Positions 25,312 through 38,900 of a DNA stretch of 64,000 nucleotides are shown here, one piece after another. The translations under genes were made by a program, and so were the position numbers. Origin of the DNA: Tetrahymena thermophila SB210 (lineage: Eukaryota; Ciliophora; Oligohymenophorea; Hymenostomatida; Tetrahymenidae); the NCBI RefSeq assembly GCF_000189635.1, contig NW_002476027.1, positions 62,001 to 126,000 of the forward strand, read 5' to 3'. The notes under the pieces were generated by a model, which saw only the letters and a list, made by a program, of their open reading frames with translations, ran no database searches and was not told the origin of the DNA. Each line of letters opens with the position of its first letter. Position 1 is the first letter of the stretch.

Positions 25312-28300
25312 TCACTTAATGCTTGTGTTATTATTTTCAGAAATTAACAAATCATTAGGAACCAATATAAGACCATTACTTTTTTTATATTAATTTATTA
25401 TTTGGTTTATAACTGTATTTTTTTTTAACTTTTTTCTAGCAGTTGCTGAGTGGATTCTTTTAAATGGTAATATTTTTTACTATTCTATACTACTTACTTT
25501 AGGACTGCTTTAATTTTAAGTTAAGTTTTACTTTTATTAATACGATAAACTTGTTTTGTTCTGGATATCTTATATATTTGATTAGAAAAATTTTCTATTT
25601 GACTGTATCAAGGGTGAATTTAAATTTAGTGTTGTCCTTAATTATGAAAAACAAACGCTATTTTTTGATGAAATTAAATTATTTATTTAGCTTTGTTGAT
25701 TTGATGGAGAAGCTAAAGAAGTATTATTTTAATATGAAACTTCTGTAGGCATGAATGTTTATTTTTGGTAAATGTTAGGTTATGTTGGGGACGTTTTAGA
25801 TGCTATTAAAGAACTGTTTGGTCTCTATTTAGGGTTTAATCTTAGTTTATCGAAGTTTATAAAATCGTTTAATTGCAATGATTTAATAACAATTGGCGAC
25901 TTTTCATCAACTTTATTAATAAACTGAGTGTTAATAAATTAGTTTCTTGTATTTGTTTTCAAATTTGAATAAACTTAAGAACTAATTGGCCTAGCTTATT
26001 AATTAAACTTATCCCTATAATCTAAATTCTAATTATCGATAAGTACATTATTCAAATAAGGATTAGATTAACTTTATAAATTTTTTTCTATGCCTTTCCA
26101 AATAATAGCACTATCTCTTTTAGTATTACATACTGTTGAATTATTTATTTAGGCTATATTGCTAATAGAAGACTCTTATTTTTATTTATCGTGTAATTTT
26201 GATGTAGAGTTATTACATCTAATAGAAGACTTAAATATAGTATCCGTTTTAATATTTTTAGAACTATCTAGCATTTAAGACAAAGAACTCTTTTAAAGGT
26301 TTTATGGCTCAGTTTTTAAGGTTATTTCGATATTTTATTAATTTTATTTAAGATTATTTAATTAATTTTGTATTGACAAAATCTAAAATTTATAAATAAA
26401 ATGTTATCAATTTAATTTATATGAAAAAGGAAATTTACTTGATATCTGGGTTATTCTATTTAAATATCGTTTTATTTATATTTCTTTGCAGTTTGATTAT
26501 TTGAAGAAGAAGAAAATGATGATGAAAATTAATACTTAGGATTATGGTTTCTAGAGAACAATATAGGAGATTAAGGTTTATTTAACTAAATTCTTGCTTT
26601 ACCAGATTAGACTCTTCGGTGTACACAAATTGCAAGTTAATTTTACTGATAAGATTACTCAGTCAAAATTGAATAACTTGTATCAACACTTAAAGAATTA
26701 CACCCAATTTTTTATCTATTAGATTTACTTTCTTCTATCACACTATCATTAACATGATCATTACATATTTATTTTATACAACTTTACTCAAAAAATCTAT
26801 CAGTGGTACTTAGGGGAGAAAAATTTTAAGGGGTAGATTTCATTTAATTGGAATTCTGAGAAAATAAATGAGTTGATTTAAATATATTAGGAGAAGAATC
26901 AGAAGAAGTAGGTGAATTAGGTTAACTTAATTATAATTAATTTATAATTTCAAGTTGTTAGCTTTGTTTGCGAGATACAGCCAACGAATTAGCTAGGCTA
27001 CTCCTTTTTGATTTAATATGTGGGGAAAGGCATAAACTTTACATTCCAGGTTTTTACTATAGCTTTTAATACATCTTCAATTAAAGCTATTTGATTGACT
27101 ACTAAGTTTAGACTCCCTTGAAAATAAAATCACTCTCTAACTTTTAAGAATTGTTTAGCAGTAGAGATTGTAATGCTGTTTTAATTTACATCTTTTATTC
27201 ATCTGTCAATACATTTTTTTATCCTTGCCTTATAGGTTTTTCTAATAAACTTTTCTTTACTTGCTGTTACTCGAATATGGTTAATTTATTTCTATCCTTA
27301 TAATTTTCTTTTTATGTTAGTTTTTTGATAGCAAGATGCTCAATTTGCTTGTTAGAAAGAAAATGTTTTAAATTTTAAAATTATTGTGAATTAATTTCTT
27401 TCATTAGTTTTTGTTATTAAATTTACTATCTCTCTTTATATGTAATTTTCTTTTATTTGTCTTTTTAAGGGTTAGAGCTTCCTGTGATTGATGAAGATAT
27501 CTAAGGCTACAAAGCTAAGGGTTACTAATAACTTGAATTAGAACTTTGAACTTTTGTCAGCTTTGGCTAAGAATTATTTGAATTGCAAGGCTTTTAACTA
27601 TCTAAAATAGTGTCCACCTCATTTGAAAAAAAATCATTGTAAGATGGAATATTAGAACCATCTTCACTATTTTTTGAACTATCTTTTTTTGTTTTGAACT
27701 TAAATAAAAATTTATTGAGATTCATAACATTTTTAATTGATTTTCTCATTTGATTTTTCAAATCTTGTTAGCTGCTATTCTTTTTTTTTTATTGATCATC
27801 ATTTAATAAAAGAAAAGAACAATTTTGAGAGCTACTTTATTGTTAAGAAATATTTTTATTTTATTTAGATTATTATATGCTTAATTTATTTCTCTCATCT
27901 TTTTAAGGTGATTATTCTTACTTTTTTTAAATATCAGTGAAACTCATTACAGACTCCAGTGAATTTAATGTTGAATCTATTTTTAAATATTATTGAAGAA
28001 AAAATATAATTAAAGTAATAACCATTGAAAAACGAAAATGATTTACTGGATAAAACAATTTAAGGATTATCTTTGATCATTTGAAGATATCTCTTTTTGC
28101 CGAATTCACTTCTAATTAGCTTATCTATTTATTTTATATCATTAGTGTTTGTAAATTTAGTTTGCTCTTTGGTTTCTATGAGCTTTTATATCTCTCTTTT
28201 TTTATCCTTTTCATTTAAATTTTTCAATTATCTACTATGTTTTTAATTGGAGAGTATTTCTATTATAGATTTTTGATCTCCTTTTTAATTATTATTTTAA

Positions 28301-30157
28301 ATAGCAATATTTAATTTTTAATCAAGATTTCGTTTTTTTGAATCTATCCTGCTTGTCAATTAAGAATATATTTCTGAAATAAAATTTTTTATAATTCCTA
28401 AATCATCTAAAGATAAATACTAAATAATCACTATTTCACTTTTAGCCACAGCTGAATAAGACCTTATAGATTCAAATAAATCCTCTTCTCCAATAAAATC
28501 TCCTTGATGAAATGTGCAAACCTAAGTGATTGGTTATCATAAAATATAAGATATTTTAATTAAATATAATAATTTACTTGTAATAATTAGACCTTTTAGT
28601 CATTCTTAACTATCAGCTCCATTTCTTGTTGATTTAAATTGTCTTATTTCTTTATTAAACTTGATTTTGTTTTATAAGATTTTAAATATTCTACTTCACC
28701 GCTTTAAATAAAATAAATCCCTTCAACTTTTTCATTTTCTCTCCATAAGTGTTCCTTTCTTTTAAATTCTTTTTTTTTGAAGTGATAAATAAATTTTAGT
28801 ACTGTATTCTTAGATATATCTTTAAATTTATCCCCAATAAACTTGAGTTTTTCTTTTTGTGAATCTGGTTAGTAGTTTGATATAGATTCATATGAAGATC
28901 TTTTCATTGTAATCATATGCAAATCATCAGCTGCTACCATCAAATAGACTTACTTTTCTTTTTCCTAAAAGAATCTCTAACTTGAGAAATGATCTCCTTT
29001 AATATAAAATATTTTTGTAAAAATTTAATAATTTTAATAAATTATCTAAACCTGAATAAAATGATTGCACTTCAAAATATTTAGGAATTCCCCACTCATT
29101 AAAATAATAATCTGTTCTAGGTTAGTACCATAGCAATAATATTTATTATTATTCATGCAAATCCATTTAACTCTAAGCTTATTAGTCAATAAGTTAAAAT
29201 ATTCCTTTAATAATAAGTTCTCTAACTATTGATTATAGTATTCTTAACTCTTCTTTATCAAAATAACTATAAAATATATTGTTTGATTATTGTTCATTCA
29301 CTACTTTTTGTAAGAACTATTTCTAATTTTTAAATGTATCACTTTACCTTCTTTATTTTATGTTTGTATTTGCTATTTAGCTATTATTTTGTTAAGTTAT
29401 TTACTGTTTAATTTGATCATCTTGTTGTATTTCTTTACTACTTCCTTTACTAATTTAATTTGAAGTTTATTATATTTTTTTATTTGCTGAGGAAGATAAG
29501 TCTTTCATAAATTCTCTTAGTTTCGTTTAAAGATTATTTTCTTTGATTTGTAAACTTATTTAGTGGTAGTGAACTTTAAAATATTCTATAAGGTCCTCCT
29601 CAATTTGAGAAGTGGTCTTTTCTTAGTAAATTGATACTTTTCCTTTAAGCAAGAAACAAATAATATCTTCTGTTAAATCTATATAACATTAAAATTGGAA
29701 AGTAAGGAAAAATATTTATTTCTAAATAAGCATTTTTAAAATTTATATATTACAATTATATAGTATCTATTCACCCAACTAAACAACTGTATATTACATC
29801 TACTCAATGAAATGATAACAAAACTTATTGCACTCAATGTCCTTCATTTAATAATCTTAAATGATGGGAAATTGCTTTATTTCTGAAACTGCATACAGCA
29901 CATCTGATTCATTTTTAACAATATTTTATCTCTGATAAAGTAGAAGTAAGCCCTTATATTTTATGAAATACAAATTTTGTAAAACTTTTATAAAATTAAA
30001 TATATACTTCCAACTATGGAAGAATACAAGTAGTCTTTTTAGAATTATACTCTTTTTCGACTAAATCGTCCAGCTTTTTTTTGTGCAATTCTTTTATCTA
30101 CTAATTTGTTCTTACTTCTAGTTCACTTAGTTCCTATCTTTCTTAAGTTTTTTTCAT
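25312..30157 (-). CDS. Large cyclic-nucleotide-binding-domain protein
   Basis: One minus-strand gene from ATG 30157 to TGA 25312, with about six introns, giving roughly 1,490 residues. Exon 1 is 30157-30008; the next exon starts at 29931. A first cyclic-nucleotide-binding-like domain follows residue 50 (SEIKQFPII, then VVQLGEQI and FLLKGKVSIY). A second, better one lies near residues 330-460: KVEGIYFIQSGEVEYL and, after an intron, FHQGDFIGEEDLFESIRSYSAVA, which resembles the phosphate-binding cassette. The canonical arginine of cAMP/cGMP cassettes is not clear, so ligand binding is uncertain. The C-terminal about 900 residues are S/N/Q/K-rich and probably disordered, with no kinase or channel domain. 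A 46-base GTTATT...TAG intron near 28,000 is needed to bypass a TGA at 27934-27936. Likely a signalling or scaffold protein. Confidence 0.75.
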
Positions 30158-31401
30158 CCTAACTATGAAGAAGTAGAGATAATTTAATTGAACTAAAAAT
30201 TTTTATTATATATTAATTTATTATGTAACAAAAGATTGATAATAATTCTAAAGATTATTTTTATAATTAATAAATCAATCATTTAGTAAAATTAATTAAT
30301 TAGTGGAAAAAAAGTAAATTATTTTTTAATAAATCTTATTCTATAATAATTAAATTTAATTCAATATACTTTACTTAATTTTATTTATTTTTAAAAATTT
30401 GTTAAATTTCATATTAAGTTTAAAAATATAGAAGTAAATATAAAATTTAATTTATCAATGAATATATTTACTTTAAAGGAAGAAAATTAAACTATTGCTT
30501 TAAAAATACAGTTACTATTTTGATAATTTTTAAAATATCTTTAATTAATTTCAAAGTTTTGATTAATCAATCATTTTGTATTTTAAATTACTATATTTAT
30601 CATGTTATACCTTTAAAGCAATTAGTTTTTTTAGTTAAAATATATATAATTTTTTGTAAAACATTTTGAATTTAAAGTTACTTACTTACTAAATTTATTA
30701 TGTAATATCTTTAGGTTAAACAATTAGTTTTTTAATTAAAATGTGCAAAAGTTTTTGTTAAAAACTATATTTTGTTATGAGACAAATTTAAATATGATAA
30801 ATTATTAATGTTTTTAAGCTTAAAATTTGTGATTATATTTGCAAGCTTAAAAATAATTTAATTATAAATTTTTGATAGGTTTATTAAGTTTAAAAATAAT
30901 GTTTGAATTTATTTTTAATTTTATTGGTGATTTGTTCTAATTATACATTTTAACTTTTTTTTATTTCTCTATGAATGACGGTGCTTTATATGTCTTAATT
31001 AAATAAACTTAAATGTGTAAATAAATTTTTTTATATGAGAAAGAGATTACTTTGTTTGATAAATAGAAATTTATTTTTTTATCTTCCACAATTGTAGTTT
31101 TGATATTGAGAAGTATTTTTAAGCCCTCTCTTGAAATTTATATCTATATCACTTTTGGATATTTATTAATAACAAAAAGTATAAACAAATTTTTTAATTC
31201 TTGTTGTTGCTGCTTCTTTTGTTATTCTGAAATTAATAAGATTAGCAATCCTGACCAAGAAGTAATTAATTATAAATACATAATAGGAAACAAATTAGAA
31301 GTAAATAAGGACTAAGATTTAAAAATCAAATTCAACAATTTGTTAGCCTGTTAGTTAAATTTACTCTCTCTTAAAGACCCATAAATATAAAAATAAGTGA
31401 A
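30158..31401. other. Divergent promoter region
   Basis: A/T-rich spacer between genes that diverge at 30157 (-) and 31402 (+), so it should contain both promoters. A plus-strand frame at about 31100-31405 has no ATG start (it begins with TTG) and ends overlapping the downstream ATG; it was not accepted. Confidence 0.6.
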
Positions 31402-33915
31402 ATGAGTAAAAATGAAAGCAAAAATAAAAGTAATGACTTAAGCTAAAAGTTGATAAGTAGTTCTGATAATTCCGAAATAAGTATTAAATCAGTTGATCAA
31501 CCATAAAATCAACATGGAATTTCTCTATAAGGTATTGGAAAAGATGATAGCAGTAATTGCAGTTAGTAAAAAAAAAATTAAAATAATTTAATTGAAATAG
31601 AGGAATAGAAAATAAACATATTTTAAGAAGGTTCTTCAGAGGTTCTCGAATCACCTTCAAAAGCTGATTAGCAAAGTAATTAAAAAAGTGCTAATAGCTC
31701 AAAGTTGAAATCGAATAATAATATGCAATAACCAATTAGCTTTTACTTTAATGAAACTCCTTAATCTGATTAAGTTAATAATAATGATAAAGAAATAAAT
31801 GTTAATGGAGCTGGGAATGGAAGTAAAATAAATCAAAATCAAAAAGATGCTTCATTAATGGAGCTTAATGAAGTCAAATTGCAAAATAGCAGAGTAAGTT
31901 ATCAAGATTTAGATGAGTTACATGAAGATTTGCTTGATGAAAGAGAAAATGATAATCAAGAAAACTCTGATGGATGCTGCTTTTGCATGTTTAAAAAGAA
32001 AAAGTAGTAAACAGAAAATTGGCTAAAGCACTTTAAATTGCTTGTTAAAAATACAAGGTTCATTGAAAATAGTTGGTCAGGTGGCCTTTTTGATTTAATT
32101 AATAAAAGATTTTAAGGCTATAAAAATGCTGATACAGAGCAATAAGAGCTATTTTAAAATGCATAAAATACATTAGACGATTCAAAATTAAAGAGATAGA
32201 GTTCAAATTAGGCTTTCTCATCTCAAAGAACTACTTTAGATAATAATAAAACAAATAGTAAATTATCTTAGTAGAATAGCAATTCTTTAGATATCAACAA
32301 AGCACAGTCATAGGAAGAAATGCAAATAGCAAAAGATATTAAAAAAGCAATAAAAAATTCTGTTATATTGGAAGAGGATATTGAAAGCTTAAGGGAAAGT
32401 TTAAAAAACGATTAGATTTTAGCTCAACTAGAAAACTTTCAAGATAGTCTAGATCAATCTTCAGGAAGTAAAAGCTAAGCAAATAATAAAAGCTCTTCAA
32501 ATAAAGATTAAGAAGATTTTAAATCTAGCTTTAATAATAGGATAGATTTAGTTTCTAAAGATGGGATTGAATAAAAATCAGCTAATAATTCTAAAATTGC
32601 GTCTATTCAAAGAGAAGACCGCATTAATTCTAGAATGGAAATTATTGGTAGAAGCATAGATATAGTCACTCAGCAAATCAGCTCTGAGTAAAAATAAAAA
32701 TTGAAAATAGATAGTAAATATAAAAGTAGAATACGCTCTAATTCATTAAAAAAAAAAATGATGCGAACCTAAAGCAGCTTTATAAGAAATGGAAGTGAAA
32801 TAACTACAAGAGGTTTATCATAATAAGGAGTAAATGATTCTCGATTTGAAGATAACGACTAAATAGACTAAGTAGGAGATGATGCTTTAGGTATTGTTTC
32901 AAATGTAATAAAAACAAATACCCTTTTAATAAATAGTGAAGTACTTCAAGAAAAAGACTTCGAACTCTATTAAGCAGTTGTTTACTATAAATCAATTACA
33001 TTTGTAATAGAGCAGCACTTGATGGAAGAAAATAATTTCACACAAGAAAAGCCACTGCGTGTTATCCGTGATAATTTTATTGAGTACTACATCAGTTAGT
33101 ATGGAAAAAACCTTTAAAAGCTAGAAGAAAATGAAATTGTAAAAAGCATATAGGATTTAAAAGAGTTTGTAACATTGTACTTAGAAGTAATTAGAGAGTA
33201 TTACAAATTGGATGATTTAGTTGATAAATGCAAGTATGCAGATCGCTTTATAACGACAGATAATTTAATTAACTTTCTGTGCTCCATATTATTTTAAAAC
33301 GATGCTGTATATTCTATCATTTATGTGTCTCATTGTCATTTTGAGCCTAAATTATCTAATCAGTATTTCAAAAATGCCAAGCAGCTAAACAAACATATCT
33401 AATTAGATGCTTTGAAGGTAAAAGATGACTATTGTCTCAATGAAAAAACACTGATAAAACTATAGACTAAAATGGGAAAACAAAATTGTTCAATAAATGA
33501 CACTAATACATTAAAAGGATATACTTTTGTACCTCCATATCAAAGAGCCTTTGAACATTTGAAAACAATATCCTATTAGAGAAGTCCAGTTCACAAATTA
33601 AAAGTAATAATTAAAACTCAAGACCTGATCAATGAATGTATAAAAGACTTTTACGAATATTTTGGAATCGATTAATCAGATATTTATTATGATGCAGACA
33701 ATTTAGTTGGAATATTTTCTTACATTTTAATTAAAAGTGAAATATATGATATAATTGCTCACTGCAAGATAATTGAAAATTTTGCTACTAAAAATACATT
33801 AAACAGTCATTCCGGATATTTACTAATAACCTTATAATGCTGTATTCGTTTTATCTCTTCAATCGATGTAAATCTTCTATTATAAGAAAATAGACTAGAA
33901 TTAATCTAAAACTGA
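31402..33915 (+). CDS. VPS9-domain protein (putative Rab5-family exchange factor)
   Basis: A single exon of 2514 bases gives 837 residues. The first about 190 residues are polar and disordered, then come a cysteine cluster (GCCFCMF) and a further Q/S/N-rich region. The C-terminal third is folded. Near residues 755-825 is a VPS9-like core: DADNLVGIFSYILIKSEIYD, in which the Asp of the conserved D-x-L-x-P-L region is retained, followed by HSGYLLITLQCCIRFISS, which corresponds to the conserved GExxYxLTxLxxAIxFI segment. VPS9 domains catalyse GDP release from Rab5/Rab21-type GTPases on endosomes. The match is at the end of the protein as usual for the family but is divergent, so exchange activity is inferred. 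No RING, SH2 or FYVE partner domain was seen. Confidence 0.7.
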
Positions 33916-34988
33916 CAACAATTTATTAATTTCAAACTTGTTTTATGAAAAAAGAACACATTTATTTATTATATAAAAATCAATAATGCACATAATCTTT
34001 CTATCTTTCTACTTACCTATCTATCAATAAAAAAATGTTCAAATTTTATGTTATGAATAAAAATATGGTGAAACTAATTAATAAATATTACAAAAATAAA
34101 TAATAAAAACAAATAAATTTAAGAAATGTTCATCCTCTTATAACAAATATTATTCTATATAAAGTTTGCTCATATATAATATTACTTTAATTTATTGATC
34201 ACATTTTTCTCTATCATTCAAAAAGGAATTCATTTCATTTTTAAATTAAAAAATCAAACATTTAAAAACAAATTAATTAATTTTTATAATTTTAATGAAA
34301 TTAATTAATTAATAGTTTTCTCTTTAAATAATATTTCTATAAATAGTTTAGAAAATAATCCTTACAATAACTATTTAAAACAGTGAAATATATATTCATA
34401 TTTTAACATTATAAAGATATGCATATACTTTATTTGAATTTTGAACGAGAAATACTATAAATAGCTTCTAAGTTAAAAAATAAAATATTCTTATAAAGAG
34501 TTTTAAATTTTTTTAGATCTAATAAGGATAATTAGGTAAATTGATTATATCTCCATTAAGTCATTCAATTATAATTTTTCTGGAATTGGAAATAAACATA
34601 AATTTATTAATAAAGAGTGTTTTGAAAATAGTTAAATCAAATTTCTAACAACTTCATAACATTTATTTTAAATTTTTGAACTAATTTTTGATGATATTTT
34701 TATTAAAGACTCATTTTATGAAACAATAGATAATCAATTCTATAAATAGATGAAAATATTATTTTAATATAATAATTAGGACAGTTTAGTTATTATTTTT
34801 TTAATTAAATGATGATCAGGCAATTTTCACCAAATCAAATTATAACTTGCAATTTTAAGAGTATTATAATATAATAATGACATATTAATTAATTAAATAT
34901 ATGTTTATATTTATTTGATGATAAATTATGACATCCTTTTTCAAATCTTTCTATTTGATTATGTATATCCTTATTTTAATTCATTTAT
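33916..34988. other. Convergent 3' spacer
   Basis: About 1.1 kb of A/T-rich sequence between two 3' ends. No supported gene or RNA. Confidence 0.6.
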
Positions 34989-35243
34989 TCAACAATCCTT
35001 ACAAGGCTCTCTTTCTCTAGATTCTCCTTTACCATGGCAATAGCTACAGCATTTAGTATTTTCATAATTTGAGCATACTCCTCCATGAGATTGGTAATTT
35101 TTTTCAAAAACATAACCTTGACCATTACAATTTGAGCATAATTCACGAGATTATATATATCCTGTGCTTCCACAAGTAGGACAGTACCTTGACCAATCAG
35201 GAATTTAAACATCATTTTTTACATATGATTCAGCTGATCCCAT
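34989..35243 (-). CDS. Free-standing DnaJ-type cysteine-rich zinc domain, 84 residues
   Basis: A single exon. Four C-x-x-C motifs appear in the order and spacing of the DnaJ central zinc domain: CPTCGSTG, CSNCNGQG, CSYCHGKG and a terminal CKDC that is followed immediately by TGA, so the last GxG is absent. The full C-x-x-C-x-G-x-G pattern is present three times. There is no J domain upstream and no substrate-binding domain downstream. Such small proteins act elsewhere as zinc-dependent thiol or chaperone-like factors; the role here is inferred only. The N-terminus MGSAES fits an N-myristoylation consensus (Gly2, Ser6), suggesting possible membrane attachment. The ATG at 35243 gives a compact, plausible start. 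Confidence 0.75.
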
Positions 35244-35912
35244 TTTTATATGTATATTTTATTTTGGATTAATGTTGGGTTTAGAATTTTTAGTCGTTTT
35301 TTAAGTAAGTAAATGCTCAGAATATACTAAATAGATGTTGATGACTTTTTTATATTTTGGATTTATTTTTATTATAATTAATTATAAATTATACTTTTCT
35401 CTCTTATCAATTTTTAAATAGTTATTTGTGGAAATTATAAACAAAATATTGATTTCGGTTCGTTTAGAATATCAAAAAAACATATCAATTATAACAATTT
35501 CAGAGGTCTAAAATGACGTATTTATAATAATAATAATAATAACTAAATAAATAAATTGAATTTTGGTAGTATCAGATTAGAGTCCAAATTAATAAATAAA
35601 TAATATCTGTAAAATTCTTAGTTTAAAAACAATACAAAGGAGTAAAAATTAATAGATAATTAGAATTTGTTAATTAATACTATTTACTTTATTTTACAAC
35701 TAAATTTTATGATCAAAATATAAATGTAGAGCATTTGAAAATTATCACACTTTCAAAAATATTATGGAATATTTATTTATTTACTTTGTTCTAAAAATAA
35801 AAAAATATTTTCATTTAACCTTGTTAAAATTAAGAAAGATCTTAATAGATTATAAAATTTTACAACATTTGTTTTTAGCTATTAATAGAGTCATTTCATA
35901 ATTAATTAATAA
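35244..35912. other. A/T-rich spacer
   Basis: Between the small zinc-domain gene and the 3' end of the giant gene, both minus strand. It contains a short TAA-repeat tract at about 35520-35560. Nothing else was seen. Confidence 0.6.
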
Positions 35913-38900
35913 TCAATTTTATTTTAATTTTTTATATATATCTCTTAGTTATCTTCTAAGACTTCCCAAATTTATGGTAACAAAGAAATTATTCAGTTTG
36001 AATTATAAAAAATCGCTCTAATGAAATTCTTCTGATTAATGATAAAAAAATGAACTAGGTTAATCAGAAATATCGTCAGAGTTAACCAAAATATTTCTCT
36101 AAATTAAGCTTGCAATATTTACTTGATTTGATTATTTAGTTTATCTCAAATATTTAAGATTTAAAATTGACTAAAAGGAAGAATAGTCACTTAAATCCCA
36201 GCATTTTAAAATATAATTATGTTCTGCTGTATCATAAATAATAAATTTGAGATAATCTATTTTTATAGAATCTTATTTTTATTTTTAATTGATCTCATTT
36301 TTATAGTAAACTTCTTTAATAATTTTTTCATTTTATTCTATGTAATGTCTTTTAATTTCTATGCAGCAAATAAAATCTGTTATTGTTTATGGCTTCAGCT
36401 ACCTCCATTCTTCCTTTATTTTATAAATTCTTATATATTCTAGTTTTTCTCTTGCTCTTTATTAGAAGGTTCTAATACACTTTTTATTGATAAGTAAAAC
36501 CTCACGAGGTCTATTGCGAAAAACTTAAAGGTTTATGCTATCATTAAGCTCAACAATAAGTGTCTAAAAATATAATAATAAAATGATGCATAAAAATGTA
36601 ATATAAAAAAATAGAAATTTACATTTTAATAAAATAGCAGCGAGCTCATAAATAAATTGAAAGCTTTTTCTTAGCTTAAATATAATTTATTTTCTCTTGA
36701 AATAAATATCAAAGTTTCAAATTATATGTAATCTAAAGTCCATTATAAAATACTCTTGTAATTTTAATCAAGCACTTCAATAACAAAAAAATTCTTACAT
36801 TTGTAATACATTTACTCAGTTTAAATTCTTAAAAAACTGTTTTAATCTTCTTAATATTCTTAAACAATAACATTTACTCTCTACCTAGATTCCGAATACA
36901 AAATACCCTTTTTTAAGACCTTTTTATTTTTAATTATTAAAAAAATATTTAGTTAACCAAAACTTAGGAAATATTTGCCTATTTTAGAAAAGATAAAACT
37001 TAATTACCCTTTTAATGCACTAAACAACAGGTTTAATTACTAACTAATTGTCTTCCAACATAGGTTATTCTTATTTATCTGATTAATTTTAAAAATAGTT
37101 GTTTTTCCTACACACTTAGCTAATCTAGATTGCTTAAGAATTTATAGAGCTACAATCCATAATAATAGATCCATCGTTATATATTTATATATTTTAAGCT
37201 ATTTCTTCAGCAATTTGTTGTACTGGTAAAGTTTACTTTTTATTTTTTTTGCTCTTACCATATATTCCATTTCTATTTAATTACTTTACACTATTAATGT
37301 TTACATTGATAATAAAAGCATCTTAATTATTTTTTTCTTCTAAAGGACTCTATTCTTTTACTGATTCTTCATCTGATATTTCTTCTTTGTTATATTGTGA
37401 AAATAATTTTTATTCCTTAATAAACTTTTTTATTTAGAAATTGTTTGATTTTTCTGTAATATCCTCTATATTTTAAATAATTTTTTATCCTTTATTATAA
37501 ACTACTGTTAAATCAAAATTTTTTTAAGGAGATATTTGTGTCTTTTTTTCAAATTATAGATTATCTTAGCTACTAATTTAGTTCTCTGTAAAATTAAATA
37601 CTATTTTTTAATCTTTTTTTTGTAAATTGGCTTTTTTCCAAAGGTACTAAAATTTATTTTCTCCAGTCTTATTAAAATGAAAGTTTTCCTAGTTTTCTTC
37701 AACTTATCCTTATAAAAAAATATTAGAAAAATTAGAAAATGCTTTTTTAATTTACCACTATAGGTCTTTTTCTTATTATCTAATTGGAGAGCTTTTACTG
37801 AAATTTTAGAATTATCTTCTTGAAATTATACATAAAAATATTTTTTGTTTTTATAGCCAATAAACTTTTTAATCTTATTTTGCTAATTTTTATTTTTAAG
37901 GAATAGTTTTTTCGTCAATATTTGATCTTTAACAAATTTATGTCTCCAAAATTTTTAAAGTTTTATCACTGAATTTACATAATCTATTTTAGTAACTTAA
38001 TTTTTTTAAAACATTTCTTTTTTAAACTATTCCCTTAAAGAATTATAAGCATAAACTTTAAGAATTTCTTTTATTTAGTTATAATCTTTGATCAAAGAAT
38101 AATTTTATATTTATTTTGCTATATTTTATACTTTTTTTAGATCAAACGAATACAAAATTTCTTATTTTTGCTAACTGTTTTCTCTTTATATCTTGAATCC
38201 TTCTATAAATAATATATCTATAAAAAAAATGAAAATTTTGTTATTTGTGAAATAAAAATTTACTCTAAAGAATATTTAGCTTGACAATAAGATCAAATAT
38301 ATAATTTTTATCTTCTAGATATAATATTCTGCAAATAAAAATTATAATCTTATCTTTATGTTGTTTTTTTAGATTGTAAGCATTCTGATAAATTTTTTAT
38401 TTTACTAAAGCTTAAAGTTTACAAACTAAAATCTATTATCTAACATTTTCGTATAGCTAAGTGTTTAAATTTAAGCTAAATGTATTTTCAATTTAAATTA
38501 TTTGTGTTTGCTAAAATATTAAATGTGATATTTTAAACAGTAAATTTCTTATTTGCTCTCTATCTTCATGTAAAACAGTCTGCAAAAAAGATATTTATTT
38601 AGATACTTATGCATGTAATTTAGGGTAAATTTAAAATAATAAAACTTCTCCAATAAATATTTTCCAGTTTTAATTATTCGAATATGCTATAATATTTATT
38701 TTCCTTTGAGATATGTTAAGAAATGAGTCAATAAAATATTCTATGTCATTTTTCTCATTATAAAAATATTCACTTGTAATAAAAATAAATTCTCTTTCCC
38801 ACAGTTTATTTTAAGCTTTTACTTCTTAAAGATTTGCTTTTAGGCATTCATGCTGTTACAAAAATTGTAAATACTCATATTCCTTGTCAAAGAAAATTAT

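Noticed and set aside
31100..31405. Plus-strand frame upstream of the VPS9 gene with a CCCCFFC stretch
   Set aside because: It has no ATG start, and its TGA overlaps the next gene's ATG. It is probably 5' leader sequence.
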